A program made the position numbers and the translations under genes. Below, piece after piece: positions 1-8,860 of a DNA stretch of 64,000 nt (positions are counted from its first letter, which is position 1; every line of letters starts with the position of its first letter). Below the pieces are notes generated by a model. It was not told the DNA's origin and made no database searches. It was given only the letters and a program-made list of their open reading frames with translations. Origin of the DNA: Nocardioides sp. Kera G14 (lineage in GTDB: Bacteria > Actinomycetota > Actinomycetes > Propionibacteriales > Nocardioidaceae); contig NZ_CP085839.1 in NCBI RefSeq assembly GCF_020715565.1, forward strand, positions 2,604,001-2,668,000, in the 5' to 3' direction.

Positions 1-3000
1 TATCTGTCGTCGGATCCGCGCTCCGCATGCTTCTACAGCCGTCGCGTCGTGGAGGAGCTGGTCGGCTACCTCTACGACGTCCTGTCGCTACGGACTCCGT
101 ACCGCGATGATCTTGCCGCCAAGATCGGTGACCCCGCGTTCAAGGCGAAGGTGCCGCAGGGCATCGCGCAGAAGCTGACCGCGATTCGCCGGATCGCTAA
201 CACCGCGGTGCACGAGAACCGCCAGATCCGGCCAGATGTGTCGCTCGCGGTGCTGCGCGAGCTGTTCAACGTCGTGGTGTGGACGTCGTATCATCACTCA
301 CCGTCCCCCGACGTGGTGCCGCTGCAGGACCAGTTCGACCCAGCCCTCGCCGACAAGGCCGCTCCGCTGTCGCGCGAGGAGGTTGCGCGGCTGGCCGCGA
401 AGTTCAAGGAGCAGGACGAGGCCCACGCCCGAGAGTTGGCCGAGAAGGACGAGCGTCTCGCTGCCCACGAGGCCGAGATCGCGGAGTTGAAGGCGCAGAT
501 TGCCGCGGCTCAAGCTGCTGCCGCGCCGGACACCCGCGACTACGACGAGGCTGCCGCCCGGGACCTGTTCATCGACGTTCTGCTCCACGAGGCCGGTTGG
601 GAGCTCTCTGAAGAGCGCGATCGCGAGTACGAGGTTGCGGGCATGCCCAACGCCGAGGGCAAGGGATTCGTCGACTACGTCCTGTGGGGCGCAGACGGCC
701 TGCCGCTGGCCGTGGTGGAGGCAAAGCGCACCGCGAAGTCACCGGAGGTGGGCCAGCAGCAGGCCAATCTGTACGCCGACTGTCTGGAGAAGCAGTTCGG
801 CCGTCGTCCGGTGATCTTCTACACCAACGGTTACGAGCACCGGATCTGGGACGACGCCGGTGGCTACCCGCCCCGAGAGACCCAGGGCTTCTACACCCAC
901 GACGAGCTGGAGCTGCTGATCCAGCGCCGCCGGACCAAGCAGGCTCTGTCGAGTGCTCCGGTGAACACCGACATCGCCGGTCGGCCCTATCAGGTGCGTG
1001 CGATCAAGGCGGTCGGCGACGCGTTCGACCGCAAGCAGCGCGCGGCGCTGCTGGTGATGGCGACAGGGTCGGGCAAGACCCGCACCACCATCGCGCTCGT
1101 CGACCTGCTGCAGAAGGCGAACTGGGCCAAGCGAGTGCTCTTCGTCGCGGACCGCACCGCCTTGGTCAACCAGGCCGCCAACGCGTTCAAGGAGCATCTG
1201 CCCGGCTCTACGACCGTGAATCTGGTGACTGAGAAGGCCGGCGAGGGCCGCGTCTACGTGTCGACGTACCCGACGATGATGAACCTGATCAACGAGGTCG
1301 ACGGCGGCCTGCGGCGGTTCGGTCCCGGCTACTTCGACCTGATCGTCATCGACGAGGCACACCGCTCGGTCTACGCCAAGTACGGTGCGATCTTCGACTA
1401 CTTCGACGCCATGCTCGTCGGCTTGACCGCGACGCCGAAGGACGAGGTCGACCACAACACCTACCGGCTGTTCCATCTCGAGGACGGCGTCCCCACCGAC
1501 AACTACTCGCTCGACGAGGCCGTCGATGCGGGCTATCTCGTACCGCCCAAGGGCATCAGCGTGGGCACTCAGTTCCTTCGTTCGGGCATCAAGTACGACG
1601 ACCTGACCGAGGAGGAGAAGGACCAGTGGGATGCGCTGGACTGGGGTGAGGACGGTCCGCCGGACGAGGTCGGCGCCGAGGAGCTCAACCGGTTCCTATT
1701 CAACGAGGACACGGTCGACAAGGTCCTCGAAACCCTGATGATGCAGGGCTACAAGGTCGCCGGCGGGGACCGGCTGGGCAAGACGATCATCTTCGCCAAG
1801 AGCCAGAAGCACGCGGAGTTCATCGAGAAGCGGTTCAACCTCGCCTACCCCGAGCTCGCTGGCCACTTCGCCCGCGTCATCACCCACGGCACCCCGTACG
1901 CCCAGTCCCTGATCGACGACTTCTCGATCAAGGACAAAGCGCCTCACATCGCCATCAGCGTCGACATGCTCGACACCGGAATCGACGTACCCGAGGTCGT
2001 GAACCTCGTGTTCTTCAAGATGGTGCGCTCCAAGTCGAAGTTCTGGCAGATGATCGGCCGCGGCACGCGCCTGTGTCCGGACCTGTTCGGCCCCGGCGAG
2101 GACAAGGAGGACTTCCTCGTCTTCGACTTCTGCGGCAACCTCGAATACTTCAGCCAGGACCTGCCCGGTTCGCAGGGGCAGACCCAGAAGTCACTGTCCC
2201 AGCGGCTCTTCGAGGCGCGGCTTGGGCTCGTCATCGCCCTCGGCGACGCCGAGCCTGAGCTCCGGTCGTCCACGAAGGAGACCCTGCACGAGGTCGTCGC
2301 CGGCATGAACCTGGACAACTTCGTGGTCCGCCCGCACCGCCGAATGGTCGAGAAGTATGCGTCGGCGGAGGCCTGGAGCAGCATCGTGCCGGAGGACTCC
2401 GAGGGGCTGCTCACGCTCGCTGGTCTCCCGTCGTCCGTCCGTGACGACGACGAGGACGCAAAACGCTTCGACCTGCTCATCCTGCGCCGCCAGCTTGCCC
2501 AACTCGACGGCGACGCCGTCCTGGCCGAACGGCTGCGCGAGACTGTGCAGCGCATCGCCGCTGCGCTGCTCGGCAAGACCACCATCCCGAGCGTCGCCGA
2601 GCAGGCCGTCCTGTTGGAGTCGGTGGCCGGAGACGAGTGGTGGATCGACGTCACGCTCCCGATGCTGGAGCTCGCGCGGCTGCGCATCCGCGGCCTCGCG
2701 CGGTTCATCGAGAAGACGCCCCGCAACCCGATCTACACCGACTTCGAGGACACCATCGGCGAAGGCGTGGAGGTCGTGCTCCCCCGCGTCACGCCCGGCA
2801 CGAACTTCGAGCGCTTCCGGGCCAAGGCCGAGGCGTACTTGCGCGAGCACCTCGACAATCTCGCCCTCCAGCGCCTGCGCCGGAACAAGCAGCTCACGCC
2901 CGAGGATCTGACGGAGCTGGAGCAGATGCTCGTCGCCTCGGGCGGTCAGCAGGTCGACATCGCCTGGGCGACCGAGTCTGGCGGCGGTCTTGGCATCTTC

Positions 3001-3282
3001 GTACGCAGCCTGGTCGGACTCGACCGCCCGGCTGCCGTGGAGGCATTCGAAAACTATCTGGACGGCACCCGGTTCTCCGCCGACCAGATCCGCTTCGTCA
3101 ATCTCATCGTGGACGAGCTCACCAGGAACGGCGTCATGGAGCCGGCTCGTCTCTTCGAGTCGCCGTACACGGATCATGCCCCGACAGGCCCCGACTACTT
3201 CTTCCCTGATGTCGATGTCGAGGTCATCGTCGACACCCTCCAGCACATCAAGCAGACTGCTGTGCCGAGCGACGTGGCCTGA
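1..3282 (+). CDS. hsdR: Type I restriction enzyme R subunit (HsdR), 5' end outside window
   Basis: This is the motor and nuclease subunit of a type I restriction-modification complex; it translocates DNA and cuts it when the HsdM/HsdS part finds unmethylated sites. The frame is open from base 1, so the GTG at 49 is probably internal and the start lies upstream. Order of parts: an N-terminal DUF4145-like helical region, a coiled-coil stretch (about 400-520), and a PD-(D/E)xK nuclease domain with VEAK at about 715-726. The SF2 helicase follows, with Walker A ATGSGKT (about 1060-1080), DEAH at 1351, TATP near 1426, and motif VI QMIGRGTR at 2047-2070. A C-terminal domain completes it. The hsdM and hsdS genes are presumably to the left. 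The next gene begins 3 bp downstream, suggesting one transcript with a second defence gene. Everything visible appears intact. Confidence 0.95.
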   Translation, partial: YLSSDPRSACFYSRRVVEELVGYLYDVLSLRTPYRDDLAAKIGDPAFKAKVPQGIAQKLTAIRRIANTAVHENRQIRPDVSLAVLRELFNVVVWTSYHHSPSPDVVPLQDQFDPALADKAAPLSREEVARLAAKFKEQDEAHARELAEKDERLAAHEAEIAELKAQIAAAQAAAAPDTRDYDEAAARDLFIDVLLHEAGWELSEERDREYEVAGMPNAEGKGFVDYVLWGADGLPLAVVEAKRTAKSPEVGQQQANLYADCLEKQFGRRPVIFYTNGYEHRIWDDAGGYPPRETQGFYTHDELELLIQRRRTKQALSSAPVNTDIAGRPYQVRAIKAVGDAFDRKQRAALLVMATGSGKTRTTIALVDLLQKANWAKRVLFVADRTALVNQAANAFKEHLPGSTTVNLVTEKAGEGRVYVSTYPTMMNLINEVDGGLRRFGPGYFDLIVIDEAHRSVYAKYGAIFDYFDAMLVGLTATPKDEVDHNTYRLFHLEDGVPTDNYSLDEAVDAGYLVPPKGISVGTQFLRSGIKYDDLTEEEKDQWDALDWGEDGPPDEVGAEELNRFLFNEDTVDKVLETLMMQGYKVAGGDRLGKTIIFAKSQKHAEFIEKRFNLAYPELAGHFARVITHGTPYAQSLIDDFSIKDKAPHIAISVDMLDTGIDVPEVVNLVFFKMVRSKSKFWQMIGRGTRLCPDLFGPGEDKEDFLVFDFCGNLEYFSQDLPGSQGQTQKSLSQRLFEARLGLVIALGDAEPELRSSTKETLHEVVAGMNLDNFVVRPHRRMVEKYASAEAWSSIVPEDSEGLLTLAGLPSSVRDDDEDAKRFDLLILRRQLAQLDGDAVLAERLRETVQRIAAALLGKTTIPSVAEQAVLLESVAGDEWWIDVTLPMLELARLRIRGLARFIEKTPRNPIYTDFEDTIGEGVEVVLPRVTPGTNFERFRAKAEAYLREHLDNLALQRLRRNKQLTPEDLTELEQMLVASGGQQVDIAWATESGGGLGIFVRSLVGLDRPAAVEAFENYLDGTRFSADQIRFVNLIVDELTRNGVMEPARLFESPYTDHAPTGPDYFFPDVDVEVIVDTLQHIKQTAVPSDVA

Positions 3283-3285
3283 CGT

Positions 3286-6200
3286 ATGTGGATCGGTGAC
3301 ATCGATGTACCTCAGGCCGTACTCGACGCTGCAGAGGCAGGCACGCTTGTTCTCTTCGTGGGAGCTGGTGCGTCGCGCGCACATCCAGCCGACCTGCCGG
3401 ACTTCGTGCAACTGGTGCGCAACATTGGCGCACTCGTCGGGCGCGAACCGACGGACGATGAAGTCCGCCACCCCGATGTCTTTCTGGGCCAGCTTCAAGA
3501 CAACGGTAACGACGTGCATCAGCTGGTGGCGAATGCAATTGACCTGCCTGGATCGCAGCCGAACGCCCTTCACCAGGCGATCATGGGACTTGCACTTGCG
3601 TATCCGAGTCCGCGGATAGTGACCACCAATTACGACCGGCACCTCACCTCGTCCGCGACCGCGGCTTCCCTGCGACGTTTACGAAGCTCCTGCCTTACCC
3701 GTGGGAGATGACTTCGAGGGTGTGGTGCACCTCCACGGGTCGTTGTCACAACCGAGCCGCTGGCTGGTTGTTACGGACACCGACTTCGGCCGCGCCTACC
3801 TCCGGGAGGCGTGGGCAGCCAGGTTCCTCGAGAGGATGTTCTCGAAATTCACGGTCGTCTTCATCGGCTATAGCCATGGCGACGTCGTGATGCAGTACTT
3901 GGCTCGTTCCCTCGGCCCGGATCAGCATCGATACGTACTCACCGATGATGAGCAAAACGCAGAGTGGCGCCGCCTCGGGCTGAAACCGATCTCGTATCCG
4001 AATGATGCAGGGAACTACGCCGCCTTGCCAGCGTCGCTCGAGCGGTGGCGAGCCTTGGCGTCAATGGGGCAAGTCGAGCATTGGGCACGACTTGCAGGTC
4101 TCCTTTCTGCGGCACCGCCCACCATCCCTGAAGAAGTCTCGTACGTCGAGGCTGCGCTCGCCCACCCGGAGTGGGTCAGGTACTTCGCGGAGAAGGCGAA
4201 GTTTGATGACGCGGACCGCAGCCAGCGGTGGTTCGCTTGGATGGAAGCCCGCCCTGCTTTCCTGGCCCTGTTCTCGCAGGACGCGGCCGGCGAGCCGACT
4301 TCTCGCACGCTCATGTGGTGGATCGCCGACCGGTACATCCTCACGGAGGAAGGCTCCGGGATGGCACTGCGCGCCTTCAGGGATAGGCCCTGGCCATCCG
4401 ACACCTGGTACGCCATCACGCAGGCGATCTTCTCTTTCAGCGGCACGTTCCCGAAGTGGCTCAATCCATGGCTTCAGCTTGTTCTTCAGAACGCCCCGAC
4501 CCGCGAGCATGACCTCCTCGACATGATGCTTGTCGACAAGGACTGGTCCACGAACTTCGATCTCGCCCTCATGGTGTTCGAGGATCGGACCCGTCCACAT
4601 CTGAAGCGAGCCTTTGACCTTGGCGGATCGTCCGACCAGCCGCGCTTTGAGGTAGATCTCTGCGGCGACGAGCATTGGCTCACCGACAACTGGACGAAGA
4701 TCTTTCTACCGGTAGTCGACCAGCACTTCGCCCAATTCCTCAGCCTGACAACAGAGCAGATCTCGCGGGTCTACCGAAGCCTGCGCGGACTGGATCCTGA
4801 AGGTTCCTTTGATCCAATCTCGTTCTCGCGGTCAGCCATCGAACCCCACGAGCAAGACGCCCATCGCGACCCCATCGACGTCCTCATCGATGCGGCGCGC
4901 GACTCGATCGAAGCAGCTCTCTCCCAATCCGTTCCCACTGGCGAGGGGTATCTGGAGGTCTGGAGCTCCTCACCCTGCACGATCCTCCGACGCCTCGCCG
5001 TCCACGGCTGGCGAGTGCGGAGCGACGTTGGCCCAGATGCCAAGCTGGACTGGTTATTCACGAAGGACCTGCTCTGGGATCTGCTGCTCCAGCACGAAGT
5101 CTTTCAACTGATCCGAGATGCCCTCCCGGGCGCAAGCGCCGATGTAACTCGGAGGCTCATTGAAGCCGCTATCGCCGGCCCTCCGGGGAATGACGATGAG
5201 CACTCGCCGTACCGGAGTTACAACCTGCTCGGTTGGCTCGCGTCCTCCGCACCTGAACTCCGGATGGCAGCGTCCGCCTTTGAGCAGGCGCAGGCTGCCC
5301 ACCCCGAATACGGCCAGAGAGAGCATCCAGATCTGAACCGCTATGCGACCTCCGGCGTGGTCGAAGATGCACCTCCGTTCTCCGCAACAGAGTTCCACGA
5401 GATGGTCTGCGAAGACCCGGCTGCGGCGCTGGCCAGCCTTCGCGCGTTCGAGACTGAAACACACGCACTCAGCGGTCCGACTCGGACCGGCGCACTCCGC
5501 TCCCTTCAAGCATGCGTTTCGATGTACCCCCAGGATGGGGCGCGGGTCGCAGCCGCGCTACAGGACGGTGACAGGGACATCAGGGCGTCTCTCATCTACG
5601 GCTGGGATGATGCCGCGCTTGATGCGGCTCAGATCGAGCAAGTCCTCGCGATCGTCTCCGGTTGGGATCACGATGAGATCCGCCGACCCGCATCGTCGAT
5701 GCTCTCGAATGGTGGAGACCCCGAACACCCCACTGCCTGGCACCAGCATGAGCCAGCTCGGACGCTGGCATCCAATCTCTGGCCCACGGGCGTTGTGGAC
5801 GGAGCAATCGTCAGCGGGGCAGACATCGTTATGGAGGCGATCAATCACCCCGCAGGGGACCTTGCCGAGTTCTGGACGAAGGTCGTCCAGTGGGAATGGA
5901 CCGAGAACGAGTCGACCTGGGAAGGTCTTCCTGAGTCAGTCGCCACCGAGATCGATCGACTGGTGTCGGACGTCGATCGTAACGGGCTCCTGGCACGCAC
6001 GTTCCTGGCCTCCCAGCTGCACTTCTTCTTTGGCGCCGACCGTGAGTGGTGCGAGGACCGACTTCTTCCACTGTTCGATTGGACGAATGAGGTGGAGTCG
6101 AGAGGCGCATGGCAAGGCTTCCTGACATGGGGGCGTTGGAACGACGGGCTGCTCAAAGCAGGACTGCTCGACGCCTATGTGGCGACCACGACGCACGCCG

Positions 6201-6787
6201 AGGAGCTGCCCGACAACATCCGCCGTCAGTTAGCGGTCCATCTGACATCGATCGCGATGTTTGCCCCGGTTGAACCGGCGACGTGGTTGACACGCTTCGT
6301 GGTCGACGCGTCAGAGGATCTACGAGTCTCCTGGGCTCAGGAAGTCGGGCGCGCCCTGGCGCAACTTGAACCTGGCGAGGCACCCGCTCAGTGGGATCGA
6401 TGGATGCGTGCCTACTGGTCCGGTCGCAATCAGTCTGTTCCGCTGCCATTCACACGCGCCGAGGCATCTGCGACGGCCGGCTGGGTCGTCGGGCTGCCCG
6501 GCGTGCGGAACCAGGCAATCGACCTTGTCCTGGGATCCGAGGCGGGCGTCGACGACCACGGCGGATTCCTCTACTGCCTCCAGGACTTGGATCTTGCGGC
6601 AGAAGCAAGCGACTGGGCTCGCCTTCTGACTCATCTCCTGAAGAACACCAACGGGCCGCAGTGGGCCATCGGGCACTACCTCCGGGAGATCGTTCCCAAA
6701 CTGCGTGAAGGGAACCCCGCACCGGACCTCACGGCGCTGATCAATGAAGCCATGCGCTTGGGCGCCACGGACGCGGCCGACTGGTAG
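3286..6787 (+). pseudogene. SIR2-type NADase defence protein, frameshifted
   Basis: The region would encode a protein of about 1,167 residues: an N-terminal SIR2-like NADase followed by a long, mostly helical C-terminal half, the layout of defence-associated sirtuins that deplete NAD on phage infection (family knowledge). The first frame (3286-3711) has the nucleotide-binding GAGAS motif at residues 26-30 and TNYD at 114-117. It then runs into nonsense and stops. The rest continues in another frame, open to 6787, with HLHGS shortly after 3725 and FIGYSHGD near 3862. Reading across the junction, RDRGFP appears in frame 3 at about 3654-3671 and DVYEAPALPVGDDFEG in frame 2 from 3674. Two one-base losses between about 3648 and 3672 would therefore restore the protein. 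It may be a decayed gene or a sequencing error. TTA codons occur at 3695 and 6230. It sits 3 bp after hsdR. Confidence 0.8.
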
Positions 6788-7054
6788 GAACCCTCTACGG
6801 TCGGGACAGACCCGCCCATGGAACCCGACGCCTGCATCCCGCAGCTCACCAACATTCTGCGCTTCTGCCGCCGTCCCGGCCCTCCGCACCCATTCATGAT
6901 CATTAGCGGCTCTCTGATCCGCCATCCAGATCGCCCTCTTCACTCGCCCCTAGAGTCGGCGCGCATGCTACGAAAGTAGTAACCCAGCGCGCCGAAAATG
7001 CACGCTGACCTGCTGATATGTGGTTGTCGACGGTTGTTGATGGAGGCGGTTTCA
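6788..7054. other. Intergenic, remnant of relaxase upstream region
   Basis: No convincing coding region is visible. The last 80 bases, up to the ATG at 7055, are less GC-rich and run into a recognisable relaxase start, so this is probably the former 5' region, and perhaps the transfer origin, of the decayed conjugative element. That link is inference from position; no nic site was identified. Confidence 0.3.
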
Positions 7055-7245
7055 ATGCACGGCGGCATGAAGGTCTACCGCGGCGCCGCCGCGGCCGCGC
7101 GCACTACGTCGAGGCGACCGCTCCCGGTCTGATGACTACTACCTCGCCGAGGGCAGCGGTCTCGCGATGCTGTTCGTCGCCCGCCACGACGAGCGCGGCG
7201 CCGTCGATATCGAACGCCGGCCCGACATGGACGGCGAGGCCTACG
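7055..7245 (+). pseudogene. MobF/TrwC-type conjugative relaxase, 5' remnant
   Basis: The ATG at 7055 opens MHGGMKVYRGAAAAAR, the typical beginning of actinobacterial MobF relaxases, which nick plasmid or ICE DNA at oriT. The frame stops at 7130-7132. A one-base shift near 7105 recovers YVEA, then DRSRSDDYYLAEGSGLA, followed by VARHDERGAVDIERRPDMDGEAY, again in the order seen at relaxase N-termini. After about 7245 the similarity ends abruptly, although a full relaxase would need well over 1,000 further codons. It is therefore both frameshifted and truncated, the scar of a lost integrative or conjugative element. The assignment comes from memory of the family pattern and is moderately sure. 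Confidence 0.6.
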
Positions 7246-7448
7246 TGGGAGGAGAAGCGGATGGCGCTGGCCGAAGCGGCGCTGGACGATCTCGCCGCCC
7301 CCGAACGGCAAGAGCTGACCGTGACCGACCTGTTCCGCCAGCCCAAGCGGCGAGTGGACCCGAGCGAGTCGCATCTATTCCGAGGTATCCGCGGGGCTAG
7401 GCGTGGCAAGTGGGGCTCAACGTCAGAGGCGCGGTACACAATCGGCAC
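7246..7448 (+). other. Unassigned coding-like fragment after relaxase remnant
   Basis: The frame beginning with TGG at 7246 reads as a charged helical stretch (EEKRMALAEAALDDL, then LTVTDLFRQPKRRV) with clear protein character up to about 7380. It has no start of its own and is in a different frame from the relaxase remnant before it. It could be the far C-terminal end of the same decayed relaxase after an internal deletion, or a piece of another gene. No function is assigned. Confidence 0.3.
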
Positions 7449-8534
7449 GTGACCGAAACCTCTTCAACGAACACGGGTCAGCCGCGAATTGAGCCGCAGA
7501 TCCTCGCGCAGGCTGTCCAGCAGTGGAACTCGGGGCAGCACGAGCCAGCTAAGCAGGCGATCCGGCCTTATGCAGATGCGGGCGACCCGATAGGCCAACT
7601 CTTGCTTGCCTGGTTTCTTCATCAACAAGGGGAGCCGGGCTGGAGGGAGGCAGTGCAATACGCGCGCGGGGCGATTGAGGCGGGCATACCGCAAGCCGCA
7701 TCCTACGTCGTGCCGAATATGATTAATGATCCAAGTCTGCGAGTACAGGGCTATGAACTTGCCCGCTTGGCCTCGCTTCACGGAATTAACGTCATCGATC
7801 CGGTAAGTCAGGTGCTCAATTACAGCAATTCTAATGATCTAGCCGCACTTGCTGCAATGATCCAGGCACCGTTTCCCTGGTTTGCTCCAATTACTCCTCA
7901 GGGCTGGGCGTCCGCCGTGGAGTCGGCCCAGCATAATTCGGTATCAATATCTGAGCTCGCGAAGGACATCAATGCGCGCGCGGGAGCCTTGAGTGCTGAG
8001 ATGGAGGCGATCAGGACCAGAGTGAGTGCGCAGGCGACAAATCTTGCTTCGTTCATGACCCAGACCACCAACGCGGAAGCGTCGAGTCACTTCGAGGCGG
8101 AGGCCGCGGCTAGCAAGACCGAAGCGAAGAGCGCGTGGAAGATTGGCGTCGGCGTTGTTGTTGGAGCCGCGACGGTTTCATTGCTTCCCCTCGTTGCCCA
8201 CTACTTCAAACTTTTCACGGGGAAAGGCCCAGATTTTTCTCAGGCGCAACTTGTAAGTATCCATGTCACGGCCGCTCTTGCGCTCGGAACTCTAGCTGGC
8301 GTGCTGTTAACGCGGTCGCGAGTGCGAGATCGCAATCGGCAGCGCAACACGGACCTGTCCGTGGCGTTGAAGATGATGTTCTCCTACGCCCAGCAGATAG
8401 AGGACGAACGCGAGCGGCAGCAGTTCATCTCCGCGAATGGCCGAGTGGTGTTGGAGGCCTACCTGCGCCAAGACGCACCGCCGACCGAAGACCCGCAGTC
8501 GTCCGGAGTCTTTGCCGGCTTAGTCGGTAGGTAA
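7449..8534 (+). CDS. Membrane protein of unknown function, two TM helices
   Basis: I do not recognise this 361-residue protein. The GTG at 7449 is the preferred start because it precedes a polar N-terminus (VTETSSTNTG). The first 150 residues look like TPR or Sel1-type helical repeats (FLHQQGEPGWREAVQYARGA). A coiled-coil, Ala-rich stretch follows at about 165-225. Two hydrophobic helices lie at about 232-253 and 270-290, and an acidic cytoplasmic tail ends the protein. Base composition is clearly lower in GC than the flanking chromosome in 7,700-8,300, and TTA leucine codons occur at 8307 and 8520, both signs of transfer. It lies between the relaxase remnant and an IS110 element in a defence island. 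A role in defence or in the mobile element is possible but unsupported. Confidence 0.7.
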   Translation: MTETSSTNTGQPRIEPQILAQAVQQWNSGQHEPAKQAIRPYADAGDPIGQLLLAWFLHQQGEPGWREAVQYARGAIEAGIPQAASYVVPNMINDPSLRVQGYELARLASLHGINVIDPVSQVLNYSNSNDLAALAAMIQAPFPWFAPITPQGWASAVESAQHNSVSISELAKDINARAGALSAEMEAIRTRVSAQATNLASFMTQTTNAEASSHFEAEAAASKTEAKSAWKIGVGVVVGAATVSLLPLVAHYFKLFTGKGPDFSQAQLVSIHVTAALALGTLAGVLLTRSRVRDRNRQRNTDLSVALKMMFSYAQQIEDERERQQFISANGRVVLEAYLRQDAPPTEDPQSSGVFAGLVGR

Positions 8535-8636
8535 GGCTTGCGACGCGATAGAAGCGGATCACCTGGGCAGCGCGCCAGTCTCGCCGGTGGGCGGTGGGCG
8601 GTGGGCGGTGGGCCCAACACGCGTCAGTCTGGGCTA
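8535..8636. other. Intergenic gap before IS110 element
   Basis: The first 50 bases show nothing recognisable. A short tandem repeat at 8586-8613 is listed separately. The left boundary of the IS110 element probably falls between about 8,610 and 8,640 but cannot be fixed without an empty-site comparison. Confidence 0.4.
8586..8613 (+). repeat. (GGTGGGC)x4 tandem repeat
   Basis: Four perfect copies of the 7-mer GGTGGGC stand in tandem just before the predicted left end of the IS110 element. It is a simple G-rich microsatellite and could be length-variable or form G-rich secondary structure. No function is evident. Confidence 0.9.
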
Positions 8637-8830
8637 CTAGAGACTTCTAGCAGGGCCGGTGTCTGGCCAGACTCGGTCTAGGTATCTGGCGGGCTCGCTC
8701 TCTTCTGGGCTGCCCAGTTCGGTTCGGACTGTGGCTCTCTTCCGGTCTGCGGCCCGCCGGGTGCCGTGACGAGGCGTGGCTCCAGAGGGGACTGCCCTGC
8801 TCGTAGTAGCACTGCCCACCTCGCCCTCCG
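8637..8830 (+). ncRNA. Candidate IS110 bridge RNA
   Basis: In IS110-group elements the 5' non-coding end is transcribed into a bridge RNA whose two internal loops pair with target and donor DNA and direct the recombinase (established for IS621). Here the 220 bp before the transposase contain the expected sort of structure. A CTAGA/TCTAG hairpin lies at 8637-8650. A 7-bp stem GGCGGGC (8688-8694) with GCCCGCC (8752-8758) encloses a 57-nt loop in which GCTCTCTTC occurs twice, at 8697-8705 and 8734-8742. A second stem, ACGAG (8769-8773) with CTCGT (8800-8804), encloses another loop. Two closed loops in tandem fit the target-loop and donor-loop plan. RNA limits and guide assignments are inference. 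Confidence 0.6.
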
Positions 8831-8860
8831 ATCGGTACGAGCGCAGGTAGGAGCATCTCT

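Noticed and set aside
3640..3720. Programmed ribosomal frameshift in the SIR2 gene
   Set aside because: No slippery heptamer or downstream structure was seen and two separate shifts would be needed, which points to damage or sequencing error.
8586..8613. Short repeats as part of a CRISPR array
   Set aside because: The 7-bp units are directly adjacent with no spacers, and there are no cas genes.
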